From Limnobacter humi (GTDB lineage: Bacteria > Pseudomonadota > Gammaproteobacteria > Burkholderiales > Burkholderiaceae_B), in contig NZ_JANIGO010000005.1 in the NCBI RefSeq assembly GCF_024518835.1, positions 124,001 through 188,000 of the forward strand: DNA of 64,000 nt, given 5' to 3'. This document shows, piece by piece, positions 51,977 through 59,584 of the stretch. The position numbers and the translations under genes were made by a program. Position 1 is the first letter of the stretch; the number at the start of each line of letters is the position of its first letter. The notes below the pieces were generated by a model, which ran no database searches, was not told the DNA's origin, and saw only the letters and a list, made by a program, of their open reading frames with translations.

Positions 51977-52917
51977 AGAACGCATTGCAAACACGTGCAT
52001 GCCGATTGGGGTGCATGTCAACCCTGCTGGTAACGGGCCTGGTATTTCCTGCCCATGGCGGTTATGCCCAGCAATTGATCACCAATCCCCTGGTTCGGCC
52101 GGCTTCGGCCATGCCGGGCGCACCGTCGGCCGATGCCCCCTCTGGAGGGCCTGGCGCGTCAGCAGGTCGAGCACCGTCAGCGGCTTTGCCAGGGGCTGGC
52201 GGGGATGAGGCCTTGCGAGAAAAAGCGGCAGGCCGGATCACGCAGGAGGATTTCAATATTCGCCAGCAGGAGTTGAATGCGTCGAACGTGCCCGTTCCAC
52301 TGCTGAACATGTTCAGTGAAATGACGGTGAGTGCCCATGTCAGTGGTGCAGTGGTCTTGCGCCGCAGCGAGTATGCCATTCCTGCGCTTGGCCCCATCAC
52401 CCCTGCAACAACCGCAGGGCAGGGTATTTCAAGTGCTCAGGGGTCGCAGGGCCCTGGGCAAAATTCAGGTGGTCGATCTTCATCACAGGCTCAAGCAGTG
52501 AGCCCGATTGTTGCGTCATCGGTGTTGCGCCTGAAGGTGGGGCAGCCTACCAATCTGAGTGGGTATACCCTGCGTGCGAAACTGGATGGTCCGGATGTGA
52601 CGGTGGAATGGCTGAGTAACCAGGGCCGTTGGGTCACTGTATTTTTCGGTGCGATTGAGTCTGCACCCAACACGGCATTGGTTCCTACCAAGGATAGCTT
52701 GGAAAAAGTGGACACCGAGGCATTCAAGTATCTGAAGCCGGCCATCTCCAGTCGGATCACGGGCAACACGGTGCAGGGTGGATTTGGTGGTGCTGGCGGT
52801 GGCGGCTTTGGAGGTTATGGAAGTGGTGGCTTTGGTGGTGGCTTCGGCGGCGGCGGTGGGGGATATCCGTCGCCCGGCTTCGGAACATCGCCAGGCCTGG
52901 CCGCCCCCTTGAACTGA
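51973..52917 (+). CDS. Exported protein with Gly-rich tail in the pilus cluster
   Basis: 314 residues, no family recognised. A signal peptide (about 1-33, ending GGYAQ) is followed by a Pro/Ala/Gly linker, a small globular region (about 100-250, EDFNIRQQELNASNVPVPLLNM; RGWVTVFFG-like QGRWVTVFFGAI) and a C-terminal stretch (about 268-305) made almost only of Gly, Phe, Tyr and Ser (GGFGGYGSGGFGG). The place between secretin and ATPase is that of pilO/pilP in other type IVb loci, but I see no similarity. A secretin partner or pilotin-like function is a guess. Confidence 0.75.
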   Translation: MKNALQTRACRLGCMSTLLVTGLVFPAHGGYAQQLITNPLVRPASAMPGAPSADAPSGGPGASAGRAPSAALPGAGGDEALREKAAGRITQEDFNIRQQELNASNVPVPLLNMFSEMTVSAHVSGAVVLRRSEYAIPALGPITPATTAGQGISSAQGSQGPGQNSGGRSSSQAQAVSPIVASSVLRLKVGQPTNLSGYTLRAKLDGPDVTVEWLSNQGRWVTVFFGAIESAPNTALVPTKDSLEKVDTEAFKYLKPAISSRITGNTVQGGFGGAGGGGFGGYGSGGFGGGFGGGGGGYPSPGFGTSPGLAAPLN

Positions 52918-52926
52918 GGCCCCGGG

Positions 52927-54636
52927 ATGATACGCAATCCACAAATCAAGTTGGGTGAGTCAGACCTCAGTGATGCAGGTCTGGATCCTGCGCAGTTGAA
53001 TCTGTTGCGGCAGCAACATGTTCACATGCGCTCCGAAGGACGTTCTGCAGAATTGAGCGCCCTGGCCTTGCGCGCACGGTTCATCAACCTGGATGACTTG
53101 GCTGATCGGGATGATTTCCGGCACACCTCGGCAGAAATTTCAATGGCCATTGAGGGCACATTGCCCATGGATGTGTGCCAGCGCTTTGGTTGCATGCCGG
53201 TGGACCTGTCCAAGGGGCAGCTCACACTCAAAACATGCCAGCCGCTCAATGCGCGTCAGGTTGATCAGTTGCGACAACTGGTTCGGGTGCCCATCAAGAA
53301 CTTGCGGCTGTTACCCGCCAGCCGGGTTGAGGTCATGGGTTTGATTCAGGCTGCACAGCAATCGAGCTCGGTGTCCGGGTTGATTGAAGCGCTGCGCACC
53401 GAGGGCCTGGAAGCCGGCCGATTGCGGGCCTTGGTGTATGCGGTGCTCAGGGAGGCATTGACACTTCGGGCCAGTGACATTCACTTGAACCGCAAACCCG
53501 ATCCCGATGCATGGCTGGCTTATCGAGTTGACTCGGTGATGCGGCCCACCCATTTGTTGCCGGAATTGTTGATGCAATCCCTGGTGGCGCGCATCAAGAT
53601 TGAAGCGGGCATGGACGCCTCCAATAGCCGCACGGCGCAGGACGGTCGTTTGTCGGTGGAGCATGACGGCCGGGTGGTGGACTTCCGGATTTCAACCCAG
53701 CCATTGGTCGACGGTGAGTCGGTGGTGATGCGTGCGCTCGACCCTGCCATGTTGCCCAGTCTTCAGGCGTTGTTTCCCAGCCAACCCCGAATTCTTGCAT
53801 TGATGCGTTCCATCACGGGCCAGCACGGGAAGTCTGGCGGATTGGTGTTTATTTCCGGGGCCACTGGATCGGGTAAAAGCACCACCCAGTACACCATGGC
53901 CTGCGGGTTCCGACGGGACTCCATGAACCTCATCACCGTGGAAGACCCGGTGGAATACTTGCTGCCGTTTGCCAAACAAATCCAGTTGCAGGCGTTGATT
54001 CGTCAAAAAGCGATTGAGCTGGAGCGTTCCATTTTGCGGCAGGACCCAGACATTCTGATTTTCGGTGAAATACGCGATGCCGATTCAGCACGGGCTGCCC
54101 TGGCTTTTGCGGAAAGCGGGCATCTGGTGATTTCAACCATTCATGCCAACAGCGCTGTGCAGGTCACGGAGCGGTTCATGTCCATCATCGACCCGGTTCA
54201 CCGGGAGGATGCTGAATTTTTGATGGCCAACTACTTGCGATTGGTGATTCACCAGCGATTGTTGCCGCGCCTGTGCAGTTGCGCTGTGCCATGCGACCCC
54301 CCCGAGTTGGATCGCTTGAACCATCGGCTGGCGAAGTGCACCGGGGGCTTGCTCCGTGAATTTGGCAGCCTTCAAAAGACCATGGGTTGTGGCCTGTGCG
54401 GAGGCACTGGTTACCGGGGTCGTGTGGCTGCGCATGAAACCATGCACGTGCCCATGGACGATGCGCCACGATCAAGTTTTGTGAAAGCCTTTCGGGATGG
54501 TCGGGTTGAGTTGCCCGCAGACCTGAATCCTGACAACGGGATTGAGTTCATCAGCCGGATTGATACCTTGCGTGGCCTGTTGTCACAAGGCCTGATCGAC
54601 GCAGCCACCGTGTTCAACTTGTTGGAAGGAGCCTGA
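52927..54636 (+). CDS. pilQ: PilQ-type assembly ATPase (GspE/PilB superfamily)
   Basis: 569-residue secretion ATPase that powers pilus extension in type IVb systems. An N-terminal domain (1-150) precedes the catalytic core: Walker A GATGSGKST with Lys317, Asp box ITVEDPVEYLLPFA, Walker B ILIFGEIRDADSA and His box HLVISTIHANSA. The zinc motif is present as CSCAVPC and CGLCGGTGYRGR. All motifs are intact. It lies 9 nt after the Gly-rich protein and 1 nt before the PilR-type gene. The symbol follows the R64 pilus naming, not the T4a secretin PilQ. Confidence 0.9.
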   Translation: MIRNPQIKLGESDLSDAGLDPAQLNLLRQQHVHMRSEGRSAELSALALRARFINLDDLADRDDFRHTSAEISMAIEGTLPMDVCQRFGCMPVDLSKGQLTLKTCQPLNARQVDQLRQLVRVPIKNLRLLPASRVEVMGLIQAAQQSSSVSGLIEALRTEGLEAGRLRALVYAVLREALTLRASDIHLNRKPDPDAWLAYRVDSVMRPTHLLPELLMQSLVARIKIEAGMDASNSRTAQDGRLSVEHDGRVVDFRISTQPLVDGESVVMRALDPAMLPSLQALFPSQPRILALMRSITGQHGKSGGLVFISGATGSGKSTTQYTMACGFRRDSMNLITVEDPVEYLLPFAKQIQLQALIRQKAIELERSILRQDPDILIFGEIRDADSARAALAFAESGHLVISTIHANSAVQVTERFMSIIDPVHREDAEFLMANYLRLVIHQRLLPRLCSCAVPCDPPELDRLNHRLAKCTGGLLREFGSLQKTMGCGLCGGTGYRGRVAAHETMHVPMDDAPRSSFVKAFRDGRVELPADLNPDNGIEFISRIDTLRGLLSQGLIDAATVFNLLEGA

Positions 54637-54637
54637 G

Positions 54638-55891
54638 ATGTCCTTGTGCAACTTCCGGATCCGATATTTGGCACCGTCCATGCTGGATGCGACAGGCCGT
54701 CCCGACCCAGCCTTGACCGGATACTTTCGCCATGAGCTGGTGGTTGCCGCGTCCAAACCCCGTGAAGCGATGCAAGCGGTGATCGACCGGGGCGGCGTGG
54801 TGCTGGAGTTGACCGAGATCAAGCCCAGTGGCCAGATTAAGCGGCTGTTCAACCCCTCGGTGAATCGCAGTTACAAACAAAAATTTTTGCAGGCACTTGC
54901 ATTCAATGTCCGCTCTGGCCTTTCGCCAGAAAAGGCACTGGAACAGGTGATTCTGGGTGAACTGGGCGAACCGCGGGTGGCATTGAATGAAAGCCTGAAT
55001 GCACTTCGCCAGGGCTTTGGTTTTGTGCAGTCGCTGGACATTTTGAACTGGTTTGATGACTCAACCCTGGCCGTGTTGAGTGCCGGAGAAGCTGCCGGTC
55101 AATTGAGTAAAGCGCTCGAAACGGCTGTGAGTTTTTATGAAAAAGGTTCTTCAACCTTGAAGCTAATGTTCGGGGCGGTGACCTGGACCGTGCTGGACCT
55201 GATCATGGCGGTATCAACCGTGATTGGCATGCGCTTTGGCTTGATTGAGCAATTGAAAAAAACACCATTGCTGAGTGACGACCCGGGCAAAGTCGCACGC
55301 TACCAAACCTCACTGCACCTGGCAGAACTGGTCAACAACGGTTTGCTGGTGCTGTCGTTTGTGTTTGTGGTGGTGTTGTTGTATTTCACGATGATGTTGT
55401 TTTCCCCCGATGCCAAGGTGCGGGCACAGGCTTTGGGCTTTCTGGAAAAAACACCAGTGCTGGGGCCGCTGCTCGCTTGCTCCAGTGTATCGGCCACCAC
55501 GCGGGTGTTGTCGTCCCTGCTTCGAGGTGGTGTGACCTTCCTGACCGCGGTGTCCATCGCCCGAAAAGGGACACTGGTGCCGTCAGTCAATGCCATGTGG
55601 GGTGACATCATCGCCCGGTCTGAAATTGGCGAACATCCGGCAGCGGCGTTCAATCACCCCATGTTGGACAGCAGTGAGCGCTTGCTCATTCGCGCGCACC
55701 GGGACCAATCGCAGTTGGCCGAGTGCCTGGATTCGATTTCCAGCACCCGTGAGGACCGCGCCAATACCCTGGCCAAAAAATTTGCGGCGTTCGCCTTTGT
55801 GGCCTCCTTGGTGTACTCCGGCATTGCGGTGTTGTTCAGCCTCGCCGTGGTGTATCTGCAAAACGAAGTTGTGTTGACCGGTGGAGGTTAA
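54638..55891 (+). CDS. pilR: PilR-type inner-membrane platform protein (GspF/PilC superfamily)
   Basis: 417 residues with two copies of the T2SS-F helical domain and three membrane helices (about 180-205, 230-255, 385-408). Conserved elements are RSGLSPEKALEQ, AGEAAGQLSKALETAVSFYEKG and, in the second copy, LSSLLRGGVTFLTAVSIA. It is the membrane base that contacts the ATPase. Stop and next start are separated by 1 nt. Confidence 0.88.
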   Translation: MSLCNFRIRYLAPSMLDATGRPDPALTGYFRHELVVAASKPREAMQAVIDRGGVVLELTEIKPSGQIKRLFNPSVNRSYKQKFLQALAFNVRSGLSPEKALEQVILGELGEPRVALNESLNALRQGFGFVQSLDILNWFDDSTLAVLSAGEAAGQLSKALETAVSFYEKGSSTLKLMFGAVTWTVLDLIMAVSTVIGMRFGLIEQLKKTPLLSDDPGKVARYQTSLHLAELVNNGLLVLSFVFVVVLLYFTMMLFSPDAKVRAQALGFLEKTPVLGPLLACSSVSATTRVLSSLLRGGVTFLTAVSIARKGTLVPSVNAMWGDIIARSEIGEHPAAAFNHPMLDSSERLLIRAHRDQSQLAECLDSISSTREDRANTLAKKFAAFAFVASLVYSGIAVLFSLAVVYLQNEVVLTGGG

Positions 55892-55892
55892 T

Positions 55893-56756
55893 GTGAGTGA
55901 CATCTCAATGAAATCGGTTTATGCAAACCTGATTGCTGGCCGTCTGCCTGTGGGCAGCGCCAGTGCGCTGCGGGTGGTGGGCAACCATGCATATGCCATT
56001 TTGGGCACCAATCGGCTGCATGTGCACATCACCGTGCGGTCTGGTTATGTGTATTACTTTGCTGTGGAAAGTCGCTGGATGGGTTCCAGCGCCGGAACAC
56101 TCATTCCTTTCATTGATTGTTTGCCAGGCAAACCGCAGCATCAAGGCGATGGCATCTACCTGCTCAGCGAGTCCGATTACAGTGCTGCGCTCATCATCGA
56201 AGCCGGTAACCTCCAGTTTTTGTGCAACGACAGCGAGATCCTGTCGGAACACCTGCTGGGGCTTGATTTACCGATTCACCCCGTCAAACCCGGTGGTGGC
56301 GAGGTACTGAGCAGCATTCCCCAGGCCATTTTGGGCGTCAGTGAGCGCGTGGGGGGCTGGGTTCAGAAAGTCTCCATGGCCATTCTGGCGGGCAGCACTG
56401 CGATCTTTCTGGGCATTCATGTGTTTGGTGCCGTGCAGTCTTCATTGAACGCCCAGCACTTGAATGTGCGCGCTGTTGAAAACGACCTGAATGCCACGCT
56501 GGAAAAAGTCAGCATCCAACAGCCGCTCGCCATGCAAATTTCCCGCATTCAACAGGTGTCTGCCACGGTTGTGCGCTCGGGTGGATGGATTGAGCAATAC
56601 CACTTGCAGGGTGAGCACCGCGAGCAATTCGAAATCGTGTTGCCCAGTTGGGTTAGTCAGGACTATCTCGATCAATTGGGCCGCGATGTGGTCACCGATC
56701 TGAGGGATTTGGAGGGCTTGTTGACTGTCCGTAAAACTGTTGTGGAGAAAAAATGA
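55893..56756 (+). CDS. Pilus assembly protein with central membrane helix
   Basis: 287 residues from the GTG at 55893, chosen because GGAGG lies 5 nt before it. The first 140 residues are soluble and beta-rich, one membrane helix spans about 168-188 (VSMAILAGSTAIFLGIHVFG), then a coiled segment and a small C-terminal alpha/beta domain follow. This layout resembles PilO of type IVb or the PilM/PilN/GspL assembly group; I cannot assign one. The stop overlaps the next start. Confidence 0.7.
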   Translation: MSDISMKSVYANLIAGRLPVGSASALRVVGNHAYAILGTNRLHVHITVRSGYVYYFAVESRWMGSSAGTLIPFIDCLPGKPQHQGDGIYLLSESDYSAALIIEAGNLQFLCNDSEILSEHLLGLDLPIHPVKPGGGEVLSSIPQAILGVSERVGGWVQKVSMAILAGSTAIFLGIHVFGAVQSSLNAQHLNVRAVENDLNATLEKVSIQQPLAMQISRIQQVSATVVRSGGWIEQYHLQGEHREQFEIVLPSWVSQDYLDQLGRDVVTDLRDLEGLLTVRKTVVEKK

Positions 56757-57238
56757 AACTGGATCTGAAAACGGATGCGTCCATGTTGCTGAACGAGGTT
56801 TCCCGATTGTTGGGCCTTGCGCCGCTGATGGTCATGATGGCTGCCGTGTTGATGGTGGTGGTTACAGCGCTTGCGGTGAAAGATTTCATCAAGTCTGAGC
56901 AAACCGAGAAAAAAAATGCGGAGCTTCCGCAGTTCAAGCTGCTGACAGAACCTGTGCCAGCAAGCCTGTACGCCGAGTACGCCGCAGTGTTGCAACGGTT
57001 AAGCCCGGCGGTGGTGGTGGAGGCCAGCAAAGACAGTCTGGAAATTTCCATTGCGAAAGAGGCCAACTTTCCTGAATTCATGTTTGTGCTGAACAGCATT
57101 CAGGGTGTGTCGAAAAAAGTGATTTGGAAGGCCGACGACATTTGTCTGGCCTCTTGTAAGGGAAAGGCATCGTATGCCGTGGTCAAGGGTATTACCGAAA
57201 AGGTTCAAGTCAAACTGAGAGGGCAGGGAAATGAATGA
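56753..57238 (+). CDS. Small bitopic pilus assembly protein (GspM/PilO-like layout)
   Basis: 161 residues with a single N-terminal membrane helix (about 22-43, LAPLMVMMAAVLMVVVTALAV) and a periplasmic ferredoxin-like-sized domain (60-160). Such proteins (PilO, GspM) align the inner-membrane platform with the secretin. No sequence match is claimed. Overlaps both neighbours (ATGA-type and 8-bp overlap), so it is cotranslated with them. Confidence 0.7.
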   Translation: MKLDLKTDASMLLNEVSRLLGLAPLMVMMAAVLMVVVTALAVKDFIKSEQTEKKNAELPQFKLLTEPVPASLYAEYAAVLQRLSPAVVVEASKDSLEISIAKEANFPEFMFVLNSIQGVSKKVIWKADDICLASCKGKASYAVVKGITEKVQVKLRGQGNE

Positions 57239-58157
57239 TTCAGTCAATATTTCTGAAACAGCAGACGACACAATGCCAGGGCCGGTGAGCATGCCGGTGG
57301 CACCCGAGGATTTGGCGGAGGTGTCGGCTGCGAAAAATCCAAAGTCGGTGCTCAAGTGGTCAGTGGTCGGTGTTACCTGTGCAGCCCTGCTGTGGGGTGG
57401 GTGGGCAGTCACCGGCGCCAAAACATGGTCGGGAGTCACCAGCGCTTCAGCGGCAACCAAAGCGAGTGGCCCACAGGACCCAGAGCCCACCACCGTGGTG
57501 GCGGTTGTCAATGGTCAAAAAGTGGTGGATTCGGAAATCCGGGGGTTGATCAATTCGGGCGTCGACCGTGCGATCGTGATTGACCGGTACATCAACAAGG
57601 TACTGGCGGCTGAACGAGGCCGCGAACTGTACAGCAAAGAAGCCGATGCAACCTTGAAAGCGGCTGAGCGTGAAGTACTGGCGACCCTGTACACCACACG
57701 CCGCATTCAGGAACTGCGGGATGCAGTGACAGACGAACAAATTCAGGACTATTACAAAACCAATGTGCGCGATGAAAATTTCAAGCTGTTCAAGGTGAGT
57801 TACTACCTGAGCGGGCAGATTAACGATGCACAAACCGTGTTGAAAAATCTGAAAGACGGCGACAGCAAGGCACTGGCCCAGCTCAAGCCGTTGATTGAAC
57901 AGGGGGATGGGTATGCAGCAGCCACGGCGTTGCCCTACAACCTGGGGCGGGTGGCTGCCAAGATGAAGAAGGGGGAGTTTAGCGAGGTGCTGCAGCTTCG
58001 CAACGGTTTGCTGGTGCTGCGCGTGGATGACGTCAAGCAGCTGGACAAACCCACCGTGGACGCAGTGAAGGATGAAATTCGACAAACCCTGGCACTGCAA
58101 CGATTCAACCAGGAACTGGAACAGGCCCGCAAGCAGGCCAAAGTCGAGCTGGGTTAA
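57231..58157 (+). CDS. Membrane-anchored SurA/PpiC-like peptidyl-prolyl isomerase
   Basis: 308 residues. A membrane helix (about 42-62, LKWSVVGVTCAALLWGGWAV) is followed by a SurA-like N-terminal chaperone region (VVAVVNGQKVVDSEIRGLI ... INKVLAAERGRELY) and a parvulin-like domain (residues about 185-275: FKVSYYLSGQINDAQTVLKNLKDG ... LPYNLGRVAAKMKKGEFSEVLQLRNGLLVLRVDDV). Such folding helpers are not standard in type IVb pilus loci. Its likely client is the large secreted fibre encoded three genes later (inference). Confidence 0.8.
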   Translation: MNDSVNISETADDTMPGPVSMPVAPEDLAEVSAAKNPKSVLKWSVVGVTCAALLWGGWAVTGAKTWSGVTSASAATKASGPQDPEPTTVVAVVNGQKVVDSEIRGLINSGVDRAIVIDRYINKVLAAERGRELYSKEADATLKAAEREVLATLYTTRRIQELRDAVTDEQIQDYYKTNVRDENFKLFKVSYYLSGQINDAQTVLKNLKDGDSKALAQLKPLIEQGDGYAAATALPYNLGRVAAKMKKGEFSEVLQLRNGLLVLRVDDVKQLDKPTVDAVKDEIRQTLALQRFNQELEQARKQAKVELG

Positions 58158-58190
58158 ACCAGGTTCCAAACACATTCGCCGGAGATTTTC

Positions 58191-58880
58191 ATGAACACTC
58201 AAACCAGACGCAACAAACCAGCCTGGCCTCGTCGACACCATCAGTTCGGTTTCATTCAGGCAGCGCTGTTGTTCGGTATCGCATTGATGACTGCCATCTT
58301 GGGTGGCTTTGCCCTGGCCAATCGAAGCCCCACATCTCAAACCGACGTGGAGCAGGCCAAAGTCAATGCGTCCGTCATCTTGAAACAGGCCAGTGATTTG
58401 CGGGACGGTGTGTCGCGTTTTGCAAGCGATTTTGGCGCCAGTGCCGTGCTCAACACCCTGGACTTTTCGGCCACGGCCAGTCAAGGTCTGTTCGACCCAA
58501 CGGCCCGTTACGCCTTGCCACAGATCATGCCCACGTCAGCATTTAATGCAACAGTGGCCAATGCGGCGCCCAGCGCCAACCAGGCTGGGCACTGGTTTTA
58601 CAACCGCGGTACGCCAGGCAAGGGCATTGGTTCTGGTTCAGCCGATCCGTTGGTGTTTTTGCCCTCGGTGCGCCAAGACGTGTGCGAGCGAGTCAACCGC
58701 CTGTTGTATGGCGGCCCTGGAATTCCCGTGGCCACCGCAGCACTGTCAACCTGGCAAACCATCGGTGGTGATGGCGGCTTGAGCGGCGCCACCGGCACTG
58801 ACCCCACGGGCTGGCCTGAAGGGTGTGTTCAAACATCGGACAACAGTTACCTGTACTTCAAGGTGGTTCAGGAGAACTGA
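58191..58880 (+). CDS. Type IV pilin-like protein (minor or pseudopilin)
   Basis: 229 residues with a basic leader (RRNKPAWPRRHHQFG) and a prepilin-peptidase type junction G-F, followed by the hydrophobic helix FIQAALLFGIALMTAILGGF. Glu at mature position 5, kept in most pilins, is absent (Ala). The globular part has two cysteines far apart (DVCERVN and EGCVQT), possibly a disulfide. GGAG stands 8 nt before the ATG. A terminator lies directly downstream. Confidence 0.78.
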   Translation: MNTQTRRNKPAWPRRHHQFGFIQAALLFGIALMTAILGGFALANRSPTSQTDVEQAKVNASVILKQASDLRDGVSRFASDFGASAVLNTLDFSATASQGLFDPTARYALPQIMPTSAFNATVANAAPSANQAGHWFYNRGTPGKGIGSGSADPLVFLPSVRQDVCERVNRLLYGGPGIPVATAALSTWQTIGGDGGLSGATGTDPTGWPEGCVQTSDNSYLYFKVVQEN

Positions 58881-58909
58881 TGGCCAGCAGCAAACGCAAG
58901 CACCCATCG

Positions 58910-58932
58910 CCCCACCCCTGGTGGGGTTTTTT
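58910..58932 (+). terminator. Rho-independent terminator inside the pilus cluster
   Basis: CCCCACC-CCT-GGTGGGG, a perfect 7-bp GC-rich stem, is directly followed by TTTTTT. It stands 30 bp after the first pilin-like gene and 69 bp before the second, so expression of the second pilin-like protein and the fibre may be reduced or depend on read-through or an internal promoter. Confidence 0.9.
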
Positions 58933-59000
58933 ATCCCCGAAGCGGGCGATGTGCTCCCTGGATGATGCTGGCGTTAAAGCAGATAGAGAGGGCGTGTGTC

Positions 59001-59558
59001 ATGCATTCGAAGCAGGTTGGACAGTCACCTAGGCAGCGGGGGCGGGGTTTTGTTACCGCCTACTTGCTGTATGGGTTGGCCTTGATGAGTGTGGTTGGCC
59101 TGGCGTACAGCCGATTGTATTCAAACAATGAGCAGGCCCGCATTGTGCAACAAACGGTGGAAGAAGTGAACGCACAAATTGAAATCATTCGAAGCAAGGT
59201 GTTTTTGTGTGCCGCGGTGTATCCGAATGGTGACCATGCACAGTTCAATGCCCGCCACCCATACCCGGCGCCAAGCAACGCCCAGTTGAACCGGGACGAC
59301 CTGAGCAATGTGAAGTGCCCTGGATCACCGGGTGGTGCGCTGGGTTTGGGGCAGTTGGGGGATGGTGTGCCACTGCCGCAAACACCACCAGAATTTCAGC
59401 CCTGGGTGTATGAGCACACGGAGACCAACGGCATCCGGTTACTCCTTGTTCCCAAAGTGGCGGGCGGCGGTGCTGTGGTTCGAACACGGTTGCAGCGGCA
59501 ACTGAGTTTGGTGACGACGGTGAGCGGGGATGTGTTGTACATCACGGTGTTGCAGTGA
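59001..59558 (+). CDS. Second type IV pilin-like protein
   Basis: 185 residues from the ATG at 59001 (GAGAGGG before it); an earlier in-frame ATG at 58962 would lengthen the leader. The leader RQRGRG ends at a G-F junction, followed by VTAYLLYGLALMSVVGLAY. Position 5 of the mature helix is Tyr, not Glu. The body holds two cysteines (FLCAAV and VKCPGS) and ends in VLYITVLQ. It probably serves as a minor pilin or tip adaptor for the fibre whose gene starts 26 bp downstream. Confidence 0.72.
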   Translation: MHSKQVGQSPRQRGRGFVTAYLLYGLALMSVVGLAYSRLYSNNEQARIVQQTVEEVNAQIEIIRSKVFLCAAVYPNGDHAQFNARHPYPAPSNAQLNRDDLSNVKCPGSPGGALGLGQLGDGVPLPQTPPEFQPWVYEHTETNGIRLLLVPKVAGGGAVVRTRLQRQLSLVTTVSGDVLYITVLQ

Positions 59559-59584
59559 AAGGTGCTGCACGGGAGACAGAGAAT

